From the NCBI GenBank assembly GCA_002428685.1, contig DIXL01000113.1, positions 1 to 22,052 on the forward strand: 22,052 nt of DNA, in the 5' to 3' direction. The stretch comes from Cloacimonetes bacterium UBA6081. Its GTDB lineage: Bacteria > Cloacimonadota > Cloacimonadia > Cloacimonadales > Cloacimonadaceae. Both the position numbers and the translations under genes were made by a program. The stretch's first letter is position 1, and the number at the start of each line of letters is the position of its first letter. The notes under the pieces were generated by a model that saw only the letters and a list, made by a program, of their open reading frames with translations, was not told the DNA's origin and made no database searches. Of this stretch, positions 1-8,364 are shown one piece after another.

Positions 1-37
1 TGAAAAAAATGGGGGGATGCCTCATTCGCTTTTCTGC

Positions 38-66
38 TTGACAATTGTAAGAGACAACCTGATAAT
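38..66 (+). promoter_or_regulatory. sigma70-type promoter of cls
   Basis: A perfect -35 hexamer TTGACA (38-43) is followed after exactly 17 bases by GATAAT (61-66), one mismatch from the consensus -10. Transcription would begin near 73, leaving a leader of about 78 bases before the TTG start of cls. It could serve the whole cls-addB-addA run, since no other promoter or terminator is evident between those genes. Confidence 0.6.
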
Positions 67-138
67 GCTCCTAAATGGTTTTCTGCAATTGTGTATGAGG
101 AATAGCCTATTACCAAGCTACTACGCATGCAGCAAAAG

Positions 139-153
139 AGGAGGTCTGCTTTG
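139..153 (+). promoter_or_regulatory. ribosome binding site deciding the cls start (TTG)
   Basis: AGGAGGT at 139-145 is followed by five bases and then TTG at 151. An in-frame ATG lies at 127, but the Shine-Dalgarno sequence lies downstream of it, inside the would-be coding region, and nothing resembling a ribosome site precedes the ATG. TTG at 151 is therefore the better start. Confidence 0.75.
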
Positions 154-1713
154 AATTCCAGCAAGTTTTGGGATGGTGTATCGCTAATTATTGCGTTGCT
201 GCTTTCCCTTGTTATAATTGCGTCCGCAATTCAGTTATTAGCTGGGGGAGCAGTGCTGGAAACCTTTAGCAGAGTAACTTTGCGGGTAATTAACATCCTA
301 TTTGCCGTGTCTATAGTGCTGATGATTATTGTGGTTGTGCTGGAAAACGGTTCTCCGGCAAACACCCTGGCTTGGGTTTTGGTATTGATCTTTCTGCCGG
401 GTTTGGGTTTTGCGTTTTATCTGCTTTTCGGGCGAAACTGGCGTAAACGCAGGCTGTTTAGCAAAAAGGGTTATGCCGATGTGCAGCTTTTGAAAGAACA
501 TTATTTGGATAAACCTCTCAGTTACGATTGGCAACATCGCAACAATTTAGTGCTCCGATTGAATAATCTATTGGAAAGTAACAGTAAGGCCAGGCTATCC
601 TTTGAAAACAGTGTGCAGTTGTTTTCCGATACTGCTGAAGCTTTTGGGCAAATTTTAGCTGGAATCAGCATGGCCAAACAGCACGTTCATTTGGAATATT
701 TTTCCATTGCTGACGATACTACCGGAAGAGCATTAAAGAATATCCTGATCAGCAAAGCCAAGGAAGGCGTGGAGATTCGTTTTATCTATGACGATGTGGG
801 ATGCTGGAACTTGCCGGGAGGTTTTAAAAAAGAGCTTAGAAGAGCCGGGGTGCAGTTTTTACCCTTTATGCCGGTATGGGTTCCGTTTATCAACAGCCGT
901 TTAAATTATCGCAATCATCGTAAACTGGTGGTAGTAGATGGGAAAAAAGCCTATTTAGGCGGGCTGAACATTGGTGATAGATACCTGGGTTTGCATAAAT
1001 ACTTTGGTTACTGGAGAGACTCTGTGGCCTTGATAGAAGGTGAAGCTGCCACTGACTTGCAGGCGATTTTCTTGGTGGACTGGCTGTTTGTAAGCAAGCA
1101 GAATCTATTTACTCCAGAACAGCAGATACGTTATTTACCCCCTATTTTTAACCCCAAGGGATCAATATTTCCCATGCAAATAGCTGCAAGCGGACCGGAC
1201 AGCGATCATGCAAGTATTATGCAATTGTATTTTGTGGCAATTACCTCGGCACAGCGTAGCGTGCAAATTTCCACACCCTACTTAATCTTGAATGAAGGAC
1301 TATTAGCGGCACTGAAAACTGCGGCAGGCAGTGGGGTAGAAATTCAGATTTTACTTCCCAATAAGCCCGATCACTTCATGGTTTTTTGGGCATCCAGGTC
1401 TTACTTTACCGAGCTTTTGGACGTAGGCATAGAAATCTGGGAATACAATAGGGGCTTCAATCATGCCAAGCTGATGATTGTGGATGATGAAGTGCTGTTG
1501 ATTGGAACAGCAAACATGGATTTAAGAAGCTTTAACCACAATTTTGAACTGACAGCCACAATTTATGATAATTCTATAGCTCGCATTGCCAGAGAGCAAT
1601 TCGAAGAGGATTTGAAGCAAAGCTCGCAACTAAGTTTGCAGGAACATGAACACCGCAGCATGATTCAAAAAAGTAAAGAATCTCTTTGTCGCCTGGTTTC
1701 ACCGCTATTATAA
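151..1713 (+). CDS. cls: cardiolipin synthase (phospholipase D family)
   Basis: Membrane enzyme that joins phosphatidyl groups to make cardiolipin. Counting from the TTG start (520 residues), three hydrophobic segments lie near residues 10-32, 46-64 and 72-93; the last two form the PLD-nuclease N-terminal membrane domain usual in bacterial Cls. Two catalytic HKD motifs follow: NHRKLVVVDGKKAYLGG (H256, K258, D263) and NHAKLMIVDDEVLLIGTANMD region (H438, K440, D445), each with the usual downstream Gly/Asn. Both active sites are intact, and the length fits the roughly 480-520 residue family. The gene ends 14 bases before the addB-like start, so it may be cotranscribed with it, though no functional link is expected. 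An alternative ATG start at 127 would add eight residues without a ribosome site. Confidence 0.93.
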   Translation: MNSSKFWDGVSLIIALLLSLVIIASAIQLLAGGAVLETFSRVTLRVINILFAVSIVLMIIVVVLENGSPANTLAWVLVLIFLPGLGFAFYLLFGRNWRKRRLFSKKGYADVQLLKEHYLDKPLSYDWQHRNNLVLRLNNLLESNSKARLSFENSVQLFSDTAEAFGQILAGISMAKQHVHLEYFSIADDTTGRALKNILISKAKEGVEIRFIYDDVGCWNLPGGFKKELRRAGVQFLPFMPVWVPFINSRLNYRNHRKLVVVDGKKAYLGGLNIGDRYLGLHKYFGYWRDSVALIEGEAATDLQAIFLVDWLFVSKQNLFTPEQQIRYLPPIFNPKGSIFPMQIAASGPDSDHASIMQLYFVAITSAQRSVQISTPYLILNEGLLAALKTAAGSGVEIQILLPNKPDHFMVFWASRSYFTELLDVGIEIWEYNRGFNHAKLMIVDDEVLLIGTANMDLRSFNHNFELTATIYDNSIARIAREQFEEDLKQSSQLSLQEHEHRSMIQKSKESLCRLVSPLL

Positions 1714-1730
1714 AGGAGGGTTTGAAAGTG
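1714..1730 (+). promoter_or_regulatory. ribosome binding site deciding the addB-like start (GTG)
   Basis: AGGAGG at 1714-1719, right after the cls stop codon, is eight bases upstream of GTG at 1728. A longer frame opens at ATG 1686 inside cls, but it has no ribosome site and would overlap cls by 28 bases. GTG 1728 is chosen. Confidence 0.75.
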
Positions 1731-4544
1731 GAGTTTATTTCTATAGGTTTTCAAGAGAACTTGAACCAGAAAGTAAGTAGTCTGGCCATCGCGCATAGCA
1801 TTTTGGTTTACCCTACCCGCATAGCCGCAAGCATTGCTACTGGGGAATTCATTGCAGAGTGGGATTTGGCAGAGCGTAACTTTATAAGCGTGGAAGAACT
1901 GCAGGAAATCCTGATAGTGCCCCATTTGCCTGTGCTAACGGATGAAAAGCGCTTGCTATGTCTGTATCTGGCAATGGGTGAAGCACATAGAGAGTTTTTT
2001 CACATTCTAACCTATAGCGATATCGTGGATTGGGGAAAGCGTTTTTTTGATTTCTTTGAAGAGTTGGCTGATGAATGTGTGGAAGTGGATTCGCTGTTGG
2101 AGTTAAATGACTCGGGGACTTTTCATCTGCAGGAATGGCAACATGTGTATCTTACCAGGCTTTTAGCCATCCGTTCCGAGTATTACAATTACATTGCATC
2201 GCTTGGTTTTAGCGATCCAATGTTCTTCAAAACCAAAGATAATATTTATGTGCCTTGGAAGAATAGTCGGGTTATATTTGTAAATCAATACTATTATAGT
2301 GCCTTGGAAAGAGCGCAGATTGTGGCACTAGAAGCCAGCCAAAATCAGGTTTTTATCGTAAGCCAGGGTTTAATAGTTAGCAACGCAAGCGGAGCTTGGA
2401 AAATGCAATGTGTGGAGCTGGGCAAGTCCTGGGAAAGTCTATCCTCTAAACCTGATATCAAGGTGCTGGAAACCGAAAACGAAACACAAATGGCACTGGC
2501 ATTGCTGGCCTGGCAGCATGATAAACAGCTTGGGAATTGTGCAATTATTGATAGCAGCTTTCATAGCCAACCCTATAGCCGTTATTTTCCTGAACAACGC
2601 TTTGCCATGCCATCCAATTATCCCTTTTCCCAAAGCAGCATTTATAAAATGCTTTCTGCCATGGCTCAGGGAATTAAAGCCGTAAACGAAAGTGGTGGCT
2701 TTTTGCCCATCAGGTTGCTGGCCAATTGGATGTCCACATCCTGGTTTATGCGTTATTTTGTTAGCTGTAGTGAGGCAGAATATGCTTCCATCGAGATTTG
2801 TGCCAAAAATGAACTTGCCACTCTGATCGATGCTGACTATTTATATGTGGATACCAAGCTGTTTTCCAATGGTGAAAAAGGCTACCTGCAAACGGTAGTA
2901 GAGGGCTTTTATAGGTTGCTTGAAGCTTTTGGAAATGTGGACACAATAGCCGGTTTATGTGATCTGCTGGATAGCCCCAAAGGTTTGGAATTAAACAGGA
3001 TATTAAACGCTACAGAGCTTACTTACACCGACACCATAGCGTGTTTTTGGAGCAGTGTGGCCAATTTTCTCTCCATCGAAAAACTCTCTCTTATCAAATA
3101 CTGGCATGCGGTTTTCGCACAAGGCGAAATTGGCCAAAACCTGCTGGAATTGTTACTTAGCTATTTAAAAAGCACCTGCGTTAGCTACCAAAAAGTAGTG
3201 CCGGATAACCCAGATTGGGAAATCAGCAATCTGCTCGATTCCCGCAACCGCAGTTTTGATACGGTAGCACTGTTTCAGATGGTGGAAGGAATAATCCCTT
3301 CCAAACCTACTCCCGTATGGCTGTTTAGTGAAGCGCAGCGTGCTCGTTTGGGGCTGAAAACCTATGATGAAATTCGATCCTGGGAACGCTACTACTTTTT
3401 CAGGTTGCTGTTTACCAGCAAACAAGCCCTGTGTTTTTGTTACAGAAATGCAGAGCAGGACATTAATCCCAGCTCATTTTTGGGTGAATTGGAACAGGTA
3501 ATGGGGCAATCCCAGAGCAATGAACCGCTTTTTCAGATTGTTCACATCCCCGTAAGCAGCATCTATAAGGAGTTTGGCTTCTATCCCGAAAGCCAGGATC
3601 CGGAGCTATGCAGTTTGGAAACTATTCCGCCCGCAGAGTTTTTTACCATCCCTTGTGAAGTAGAGCAAGATTTTCCTCGGCAACAGGCTGATTTTGGTGC
3701 CTCGTCGCTCATTGGCTTGCTCAAAAACCCCTTTATTTGGTTTGTGGAGCAAAAAAGCAAACTGCGGCATCAGGATTGGGAGGCAGTAGAAACCATTAGC
3801 CCCAAGCTGTTTGGCAACATCATGCATGCATATTTTGCCTCAATTTTGGGGGAATTACAAGGCCGGCACATAGGATTAGAAAGGCTGGAAGCTATCTTTG
3901 GCGATAGGGAATTGCTGGAAAGTGAGCTGCAGAAACTGATTATTTCACGCAGATTCCGCTATCAAATTCCCAAAAACTACAATGCAGATTTTTTAAGCGA
4001 GATCATTGCCAAAGCTCTATCCGAATCGCTTTACAGGTTTTATCATGACTGGGTGCAGAAAAATCTTGATCGCAGTAGTTTTACATTGATACCCGAAACC
4101 GAGGCTATGAGTGAAGCGGAAAAGGATTATAAAACCCTGGGAACTGTTTACCACGACGGCAAAGAATACATTTTGCGCATCCGTGGTAAAGCGGATTTAC
4201 GCATTGAAACAGATAATCAGGTTTACATAGTGGATTTCAAAACCGGAAACCACGATGTTCGCCAATTGATATTGTATGAGTGGTTTTACTATTTACTGGA
4301 TGAGCTTTTCCCCGAAAATGACGTTCATGCTGTTTTCTGGAATATTTTGGATGCCGATTCAAAGCCGGTAATGAGTAAGCCTGAAAAACGACAGCAGCTA
4401 AAAGAGGACATCAAAGAAATCTTTTTGGCGATGCTATGCAATGGTTACACTCAAGGCCAAAAAGCCAGCGACCGAAACAGGCTGATAAAAATAACCAGAG
4501 CGGATTTATTGAAAGCAAAACGGGAGGTTACTGATGCCAGCTAA
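1728..4544 (+). CDS. addB: AddB/RexB-like nuclease subunit of a double-strand-break repair complex
   Basis: Likely the non-motor nuclease partner of the helicase encoded next (AddAB/RexAB-type resection of double-strand breaks before recombination). 938 residues from the GTG start. The C-terminal third has a RecB-type PD-(D/E)XK nuclease: FGNIMHAYF near residues 694-703 (the conserved His of the family), then GKADLRIE with Asp near 822, and YIVDFKTG with the catalytic Asp-x-Lys near 836-838. The N-terminal two thirds should be an inactivated helicase-like fold; I see no Walker A motif, as in RexB. The AddB iron-sulfur cysteines are missing: the usual Cys-Pro-Phe is Asn-Pro-Phe here (LLKNPFIWF) and there is no C-terminal CxxC. 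It overlaps addA by 11 bases, which indicates translational coupling and a stoichiometric complex. The subfamily is uncertain; the nuclease domain is not. Confidence 0.82.
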   Translation: MEFISIGFQENLNQKVSSLAIAHSILVYPTRIAASIATGEFIAEWDLAERNFISVEELQEILIVPHLPVLTDEKRLLCLYLAMGEAHREFFHILTYSDIVDWGKRFFDFFEELADECVEVDSLLELNDSGTFHLQEWQHVYLTRLLAIRSEYYNYIASLGFSDPMFFKTKDNIYVPWKNSRVIFVNQYYYSALERAQIVALEASQNQVFIVSQGLIVSNASGAWKMQCVELGKSWESLSSKPDIKVLETENETQMALALLAWQHDKQLGNCAIIDSSFHSQPYSRYFPEQRFAMPSNYPFSQSSIYKMLSAMAQGIKAVNESGGFLPIRLLANWMSTSWFMRYFVSCSEAEYASIEICAKNELATLIDADYLYVDTKLFSNGEKGYLQTVVEGFYRLLEAFGNVDTIAGLCDLLDSPKGLELNRILNATELTYTDTIACFWSSVANFLSIEKLSLIKYWHAVFAQGEIGQNLLELLLSYLKSTCVSYQKVVPDNPDWEISNLLDSRNRSFDTVALFQMVEGIIPSKPTPVWLFSEAQRARLGLKTYDEIRSWERYYFFRLLFTSKQALCFCYRNAEQDINPSSFLGELEQVMGQSQSNEPLFQIVHIPVSSIYKEFGFYPESQDPELCSLETIPPAEFFTIPCEVEQDFPRQQADFGASSLIGLLKNPFIWFVEQKSKLRHQDWEAVETISPKLFGNIMHAYFASILGELQGRHIGLERLEAIFGDRELLESELQKLIISRRFRYQIPKNYNADFLSEIIAKALSESLYRFYHDWVQKNLDRSSFTLIPETEAMSEAEKDYKTLGTVYHDGKEYILRIRGKADLRIETDNQVYIVDFKTGNHDVRQLILYEWFYYLLDELFPENDVHAVFWNILDADSKPVMSKPEKRQQLKEDIKEIFLAMLCNGYTQGQKASDRNRLIKITRADLLKAKREVTDAS

Positions 4545-7500
4545 TAGCATGCGAATCATTTGTGCAAGTGCAGGAACGGGTAAAACCCACCGTCTTTCTC
4601 TGGAATATCTGGCAATTGTTTTGCAGTATTATGGAAAAGCAGAATTCAATCTGGACAGCATCCTGGCTCTCACTTTTACCCGTAAAGCCACAGCAGAAAT
4701 CAGGCAGCGAATTGTGGCACAGCTTAGTTTGCTTACCGGTAAAGAACCGAAAGACCAAAAAGAGCGCGAAAGCCTGATGCAAAATCTGCGGCAGCTGGTT
4801 CCAGCCGAAACGCCTTTGCTTACTCAAGCGGAGCTAAATGCACTGCTAAGCGCACGCCACGAAATTATTTGTGATGCCAGCCGCATGCAGGTTATGACCA
4901 TAGACAGCTATATCAGCCATATCTTTAGAAACATTGTTCGGCCTTTGCGGAATATAGAAACCTATGAGATTGATACGGAAGCGATCCGCAAACGCATGCC
5001 CTATCTGCTAAATCACCTGATGAAACCAGAATTCAGGATTCGTTTAAATCGTCTGTTAAGCCGCAAGGTGAACCGCTCTCTGGATACCTACACTTCATTT
5101 TTCACTTCGCTAATCAAGCTGCGATGGCTGTATTATATGATTACCAAACGCTTATCTTCAGAGCTGCAAACAGAAAATCCACGGTTGTTGAGCCTGGCTA
5201 CACAGGGAAATCTACAGAACCATCAGGCTGCATTTTTGGATGCCATGCAAACCATCATTGAAACCATTTCCGGCATCTGCAGCACAGAAAATAAAGCGCA
5301 GTTACCGGACTATTTCAATAAGGCCTTTAGCGATTTGATTGTGCTGGATGCCAAGAGCCCCGCTGCCATAATGAAAAACCTGGAAAACCTCAGCTCTTCC
5401 AAAGCCCTGAGTTTGCTAAGTATTCTGGATGAACACTTTTGGAACAAGAAAAAGATCAGTGAGAAGAAATATCCAAACGACAGCGAAATCCTACATACAA
5501 ACCTCAGGATAGCGCGTCAGAATCTGGCAGATCACCTGATGCTAAATCTGTATCTGCCGGAGCAGCAAGAAATCCTGGAGCTGTGGCAGATCATTTTAAC
5601 CGAATATGACCGCTTGATTTATCGTTACAAAAACATGACCTATGACGATATCTCATGGTTCAGTTTTGAGGCATTATTCAGCTCCGATCCGCCTTTTCTG
5701 GAGCCGGAAAGTGCTGTTTCTGCCACAGAATTTTACCAGTTTCTCAGCCATCGCACCCGTTTTTTGCTGATTGACGAATTTCAGGATACATCATTAATCC
5801 AGTTTAACATCCTCAAGCCGATTATTGAAGAACTTACAGCCGGAGAAGGCTCCAAACCTTTTGGCGGCTTGGTTGTGGTAGGAGACGAAAAGCAATCCAT
5901 CTTTGGCTGGAGGGGAGGGCAGCGAGATCTTTTGCTAAATCTGCAAGGCATTTTTCCCAGCCTGGGAGAAGTTCAAACCGAAAGGTTGGAGCGGAGTTGG
6001 CGTTGCGGACCCACGGTAATGCAGTTCATCAATTCGGTATTCATGCAGCCAAATGTGCATAACTATTTGGCCGGCAAGGGCATGAGCTGGCAATATCAGA
6101 TGATTAGTAGTGCTTCGGTTAAAAACGAGCCGGGAGCTTTGGTAGAGCTATGTTTACGCAATTATTCCACTGCTGGAGCGGAGCAAAGCAATTCGCAGGA
6201 AATGTTTGCAGATTTTGTCCAGCGCATGGTGGTTCCGGCTTTGCAGGATGATCCAACCGGTTCCATAGCCATTTTGTGCCGCAAAGGAAAGGAACTGGAG
6301 GGAATTCAACAAGCTTTGGACGATAGCGATGTCAGCAGTTTATATCAGCCCGATCGCAGTTTGGCAGAGCATTCTTACCTCAACCCTTTGTTATCATGGT
6401 TGCGGTTTGTTGCCTGGGGAGATTACACTGATTTCGTAGCTTTTTTGCGTTCGGATTATCTGAGAATAAACACGGCCTTGTTAAAGGAAACCTTGAAACG
6501 GATACGGGACGGTAAATATCCTGCAGACGGGACGTCCGCAGCTACAAACACAGTAGCGGCGGACATCTTGTCTGCCGTAAAACCTCCAAACATCGTAGCG
6601 GCAGACATCTTGTCTGCCACACAACCAGACTTTTCAGGGCTTCCTTTGGTTCACACCCTGCATGCCCTGGCAAAAAGCCAAACGGAAAAAAGCCCCACCG
6701 AGATTTGCCGCACTATGATGGATACCTGCTTGGGTAGTAAAATCCTGGGTCAGAGAGATTATTTGAATTTGCATCGGTGGTTGGATATTTTGGTTGCCTG
6801 GGAAATTGGGCAAGCTGAAAAAGGCAGCAGTATCCCCGATTTGCTCCAGTTTATCTCCGAAAACTATGCCACGGATGCCCTGAAACAGGTGTCAATCAGT
6901 TCTACAGACAGCTTGCAGCTTCTAACCATTCACAAGTCCAAGGGCTTGCAGTTCAAACGTGTGTTTGTCTTTTACAACTTGTCTTCCGGGCACCGCGATG
7001 ACAGCAGCGTGCTAAAATGGGCAGTGCAGTATGCGGACAAAGATTTTCACCTGGTTAGCGACTTTGGGATCAGCTATCACTACGAAAAAGTTTTAAAAGC
7101 ATCCAGTTATGCTCATCTGTGGACCAATGAACAGAACCGGGAACGTTTGGAAGAAATGAACAATTTGTATGTTGCGTTCACGCGAGCAGAAACAAAGCTG
7201 CATCTATATTTTTGCTATCGGGGTAAAGATGACTGGAATACATATTTCACTGCACATACCGAGAACAATCTTCCCTTGCAGATTTGCAATGCTGCGCTGC
7301 TTGCCATGCAAGCTTGCCCCATGGATGAAAGGGGAATATATCAGCTTGTTGGGCAATTTCCGGCCGCAATAACCAAGCCTGTGGCAATTGAACCGGCACC
7401 GGCTCCGGTGATTTTGGATCACTTATCTGCCCTGCAAAAAGTGGTGCATCACAAGACCATTCTGCCGGATAGCCTTAAGGAGAATGATGCAACTACCAAT

Positions 7501-7944
7501 CATGAACTGAAAAAGATCTGGCTTATCGACCGACCGAATTTAATTGGAGATTTACTGCATTATTACCTAAGCTTTATCATCAGAAACACCAGAGCAGAGC
7601 ATGATTATGCCCTGATGCGTTGTTTGCGTAAATTCGGGGGGATTCTTACAGCCAAAGAAATATCTGAGCACTCAACCCGCTGTGTCCAAACCTGTCAGGC
7701 AAATCCTTGGCTGTTTACTTCGGGCTGGGACAAGATCTTCACAGAGCAGGAGTTGTTGTATAAGGGAGGGCTTTGCCGCTTGGATAGGCTGCTGCTGAAT
7801 ACAGCTGATAAAGAAGCCCTGATTGTAGATTACAAAAGCGGAGAAGTGCATGATTCCGATCAACTTAGCACTTACGCCAAAGCACTTTCTACTCTGAAAG
7901 CCATGCAAGGCTATCATATAGAAAGCCGAATCCTGTTCTTGTAG
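4534..7944 (+). CDS. addA: AddA/RecB-like UvrD-family helicase-nuclease
   Basis: ATP-driven 3'-5' DNA translocase with a C-terminal nuclease, 1136 residues. Superfamily 1 motifs are complete: Walker A ASAGTGKT (11-18), Ia LALTFTRKATAEIRQ (44-58), II LLIDEFQDTS (about 411-420), III VVVGDEKQSIFGWRGG (about 447), IV ERSWRCGPTV (about 486), V LLTIHKSKGLQF (about 796), VI NLYVAFTRAETKLHLY (about 877). The nuclease domain near 1079-1105 has CRLDRLLL, then LIVDYKSGEVHDSDQL with the catalytic Asp-x-Lys. SAGTGKT and DEFQDT are RecB-like spellings, while the pairing with an upstream nuclease subunit is AddAB-like. The start has GGGAGGT at 4522-4528, five bases before ATG 4534, inside the end of addB. 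Odd point: residues about 664-699 are encoded by short palindromic repeats (see 6521-6620). Confidence 0.9.
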   Translation: MPANSMRIICASAGTGKTHRLSLEYLAIVLQYYGKAEFNLDSILALTFTRKATAEIRQRIVAQLSLLTGKEPKDQKERESLMQNLRQLVPAETPLLTQAELNALLSARHEIICDASRMQVMTIDSYISHIFRNIVRPLRNIETYEIDTEAIRKRMPYLLNHLMKPEFRIRLNRLLSRKVNRSLDTYTSFFTSLIKLRWLYYMITKRLSSELQTENPRLLSLATQGNLQNHQAAFLDAMQTIIETISGICSTENKAQLPDYFNKAFSDLIVLDAKSPAAIMKNLENLSSSKALSLLSILDEHFWNKKKISEKKYPNDSEILHTNLRIARQNLADHLMLNLYLPEQQEILELWQIILTEYDRLIYRYKNMTYDDISWFSFEALFSSDPPFLEPESAVSATEFYQFLSHRTRFLLIDEFQDTSLIQFNILKPIIEELTAGEGSKPFGGLVVVGDEKQSIFGWRGGQRDLLLNLQGIFPSLGEVQTERLERSWRCGPTVMQFINSVFMQPNVHNYLAGKGMSWQYQMISSASVKNEPGALVELCLRNYSTAGAEQSNSQEMFADFVQRMVVPALQDDPTGSIAILCRKGKELEGIQQALDDSDVSSLYQPDRSLAEHSYLNPLLSWLRFVAWGDYTDFVAFLRSDYLRINTALLKETLKRIRDGKYPADGTSAATNTVAADILSAVKPPNIVAADILSATQPDFSGLPLVHTLHALAKSQTEKSPTEICRTMMDTCLGSKILGQRDYLNLHRWLDILVAWEIGQAEKGSSIPDLLQFISENYATDALKQVSISSTDSLQLLTIHKSKGLQFKRVFVFYNLSSGHRDDSSVLKWAVQYADKDFHLVSDFGISYHYEKVLKASSYAHLWTNEQNRERLEEMNNLYVAFTRAETKLHLYFCYRGKDDWNTYFTAHTENNLPLQICNAALLAMQACPMDERGIYQLVGQFPAAITKPVAIEPAPAPVILDHLSALQKVVHHKTILPDSLKENDATTNHELKKIWLIDRPNLIGDLLHYYLSFIIRNTRAEHDYALMRCLRKFGGILTAKEISEHSTRCVQTCQANPWLFTSGWDKIFTEQELLYKGGLCRLDRLLLNTADKEALIVDYKSGEVHDSDQLSTYAKALSTLKAMQGYHIESRILFL
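6521..6620 (+). repeat. in-frame palindromic repeat insert within addA
   Basis: Two 24 bp copies at 6553-6576 and 6595-6618 differ at one base and are spaced 42 bp (14 codons) apart, so the frame is kept. Each contains a hairpin: GGCAGACATCTTGTCTGCC at 6600-6618 has 8 bp perfect arms around TCT; the first copy has one mismatch. A related palindrome lies just upstream (GCAGAC..GTCCGC, 6523-6539). Both copies translate as VAADILSA. The segment falls between helicase motifs IV and V and looks like low-complexity insertion rather than conserved protein. Confidence 0.75.
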
Positions 7945-8060
7945 AAAAGGTTATTTGGATTTTATCTGTTTATGTGGAGCAAGAGCTGATTAGAGCAGGA
8001 GTCATTTGCGGTGTGCCACGAAACGTCAAATGGGATTGTTGCACATAGGCAAAACTGTTT

Positions 8061-8197
8061 GTCGTTCCCGCGGAGGCGGGAAACCAGCCCCTTTACAAGT
8101 TCTGTAGGAACGGAAGATAACTGCCTATATTCCAATTATATCTCTGTCATCCCTCTGGGATTCCTTAGGGCTGGATTCCCGCCTCCGCGGGAACGAC
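8061..8197 (-). repeat. 137 bp inverted-repeat element, copy A
   Basis: Left end GTCGTTCCCGCGGAGGCGGG... (8061-8090) is the inverse complement of the right end (8168-8197) with one mismatch. Each end also folds on itself (TTCCCGC-GGAG-GCGGGAA). Inside are two further hairpins: GTTCT-GTA-GGAAC (8099-8111) and ATCCC-TCT-GGGAT (8149-8161). Their order shows that this copy is inverted relative to those at 17329, 17874 and 21222. No target-site duplication is visible. The interior has diverged strongly from the other copies while the hairpins persist. Confidence 0.85.
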
Positions 8198-8250
8198 AAC
8201 GGTGGGAACTGGTTTTCAGGTAGTAAGAGGCAATTATTCAACGATCTTCA

Positions 8251-8330
8251 AATGGGCAGGTTGTATCAACGGGCAGGTTGTATCAACGGGCAGGTTGTAT
8301 CAACGGGCAGGTTGCATCAACCTGCCCATT
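8251..8330. repeat. 17 bp tandem repeat capped by a hairpin
   Basis: The unit GGGCAGGTTGTATCAAC occurs at 8254-8270, 8271-8287 and 8288-8304 exactly, and once more with T to C at 8305-8321. The last copy runs into a complementary arm, making a perfect hairpin GGGCAGGTTG-CAT-CAACCTGCCC (8305-8327). The outer 13 bases at 8251-8263 and 8318-8330 are also perfect inverse complements. No T-tract follows on either strand. Confidence 0.9.
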
Positions 8331-8364
8331 TAACCGTTGTGTTAGTAATAATATTTGCAATGTG

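Larger units (their letters stand above)
7945..8364. other. convergent intergenic region, repeats only
   Basis: This 420 bp gap lies between addA (+) and the - strand partner of MutL. It holds a 137 bp inverted-repeat element and a 17 bp tandem array ending in a hairpin. I found no gene here; the short open frames are readings of the repeat. No classical hairpin-plus-T-tract terminator is evident for either gene, so the palindromes may serve that purpose. Confidence 0.6.

Noticed and set aside
4..105. Open frame ending at TAG 103-105 that could be the 3' end of an upstream gene.
   Set aside because: It is only 33 codons long, is preceded by a TGA at 1-3 in the same frame, and overlaps a good promoter. 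The translation looks plausible but there is not enough sequence to support a call.
8011..8223. 70-codon frame reading through copy A.
   Set aside because: It is a translation of the inverted-repeat element (the RRRE-type peptide commonly misannotated from such repeats) with no ribosome site.
8305..8327. Intrinsic terminator for addA or for the MutL-partner gene.
   Set aside because: The hairpin is perfect but no T-tract follows on either strand, so it is listed as a repeat.
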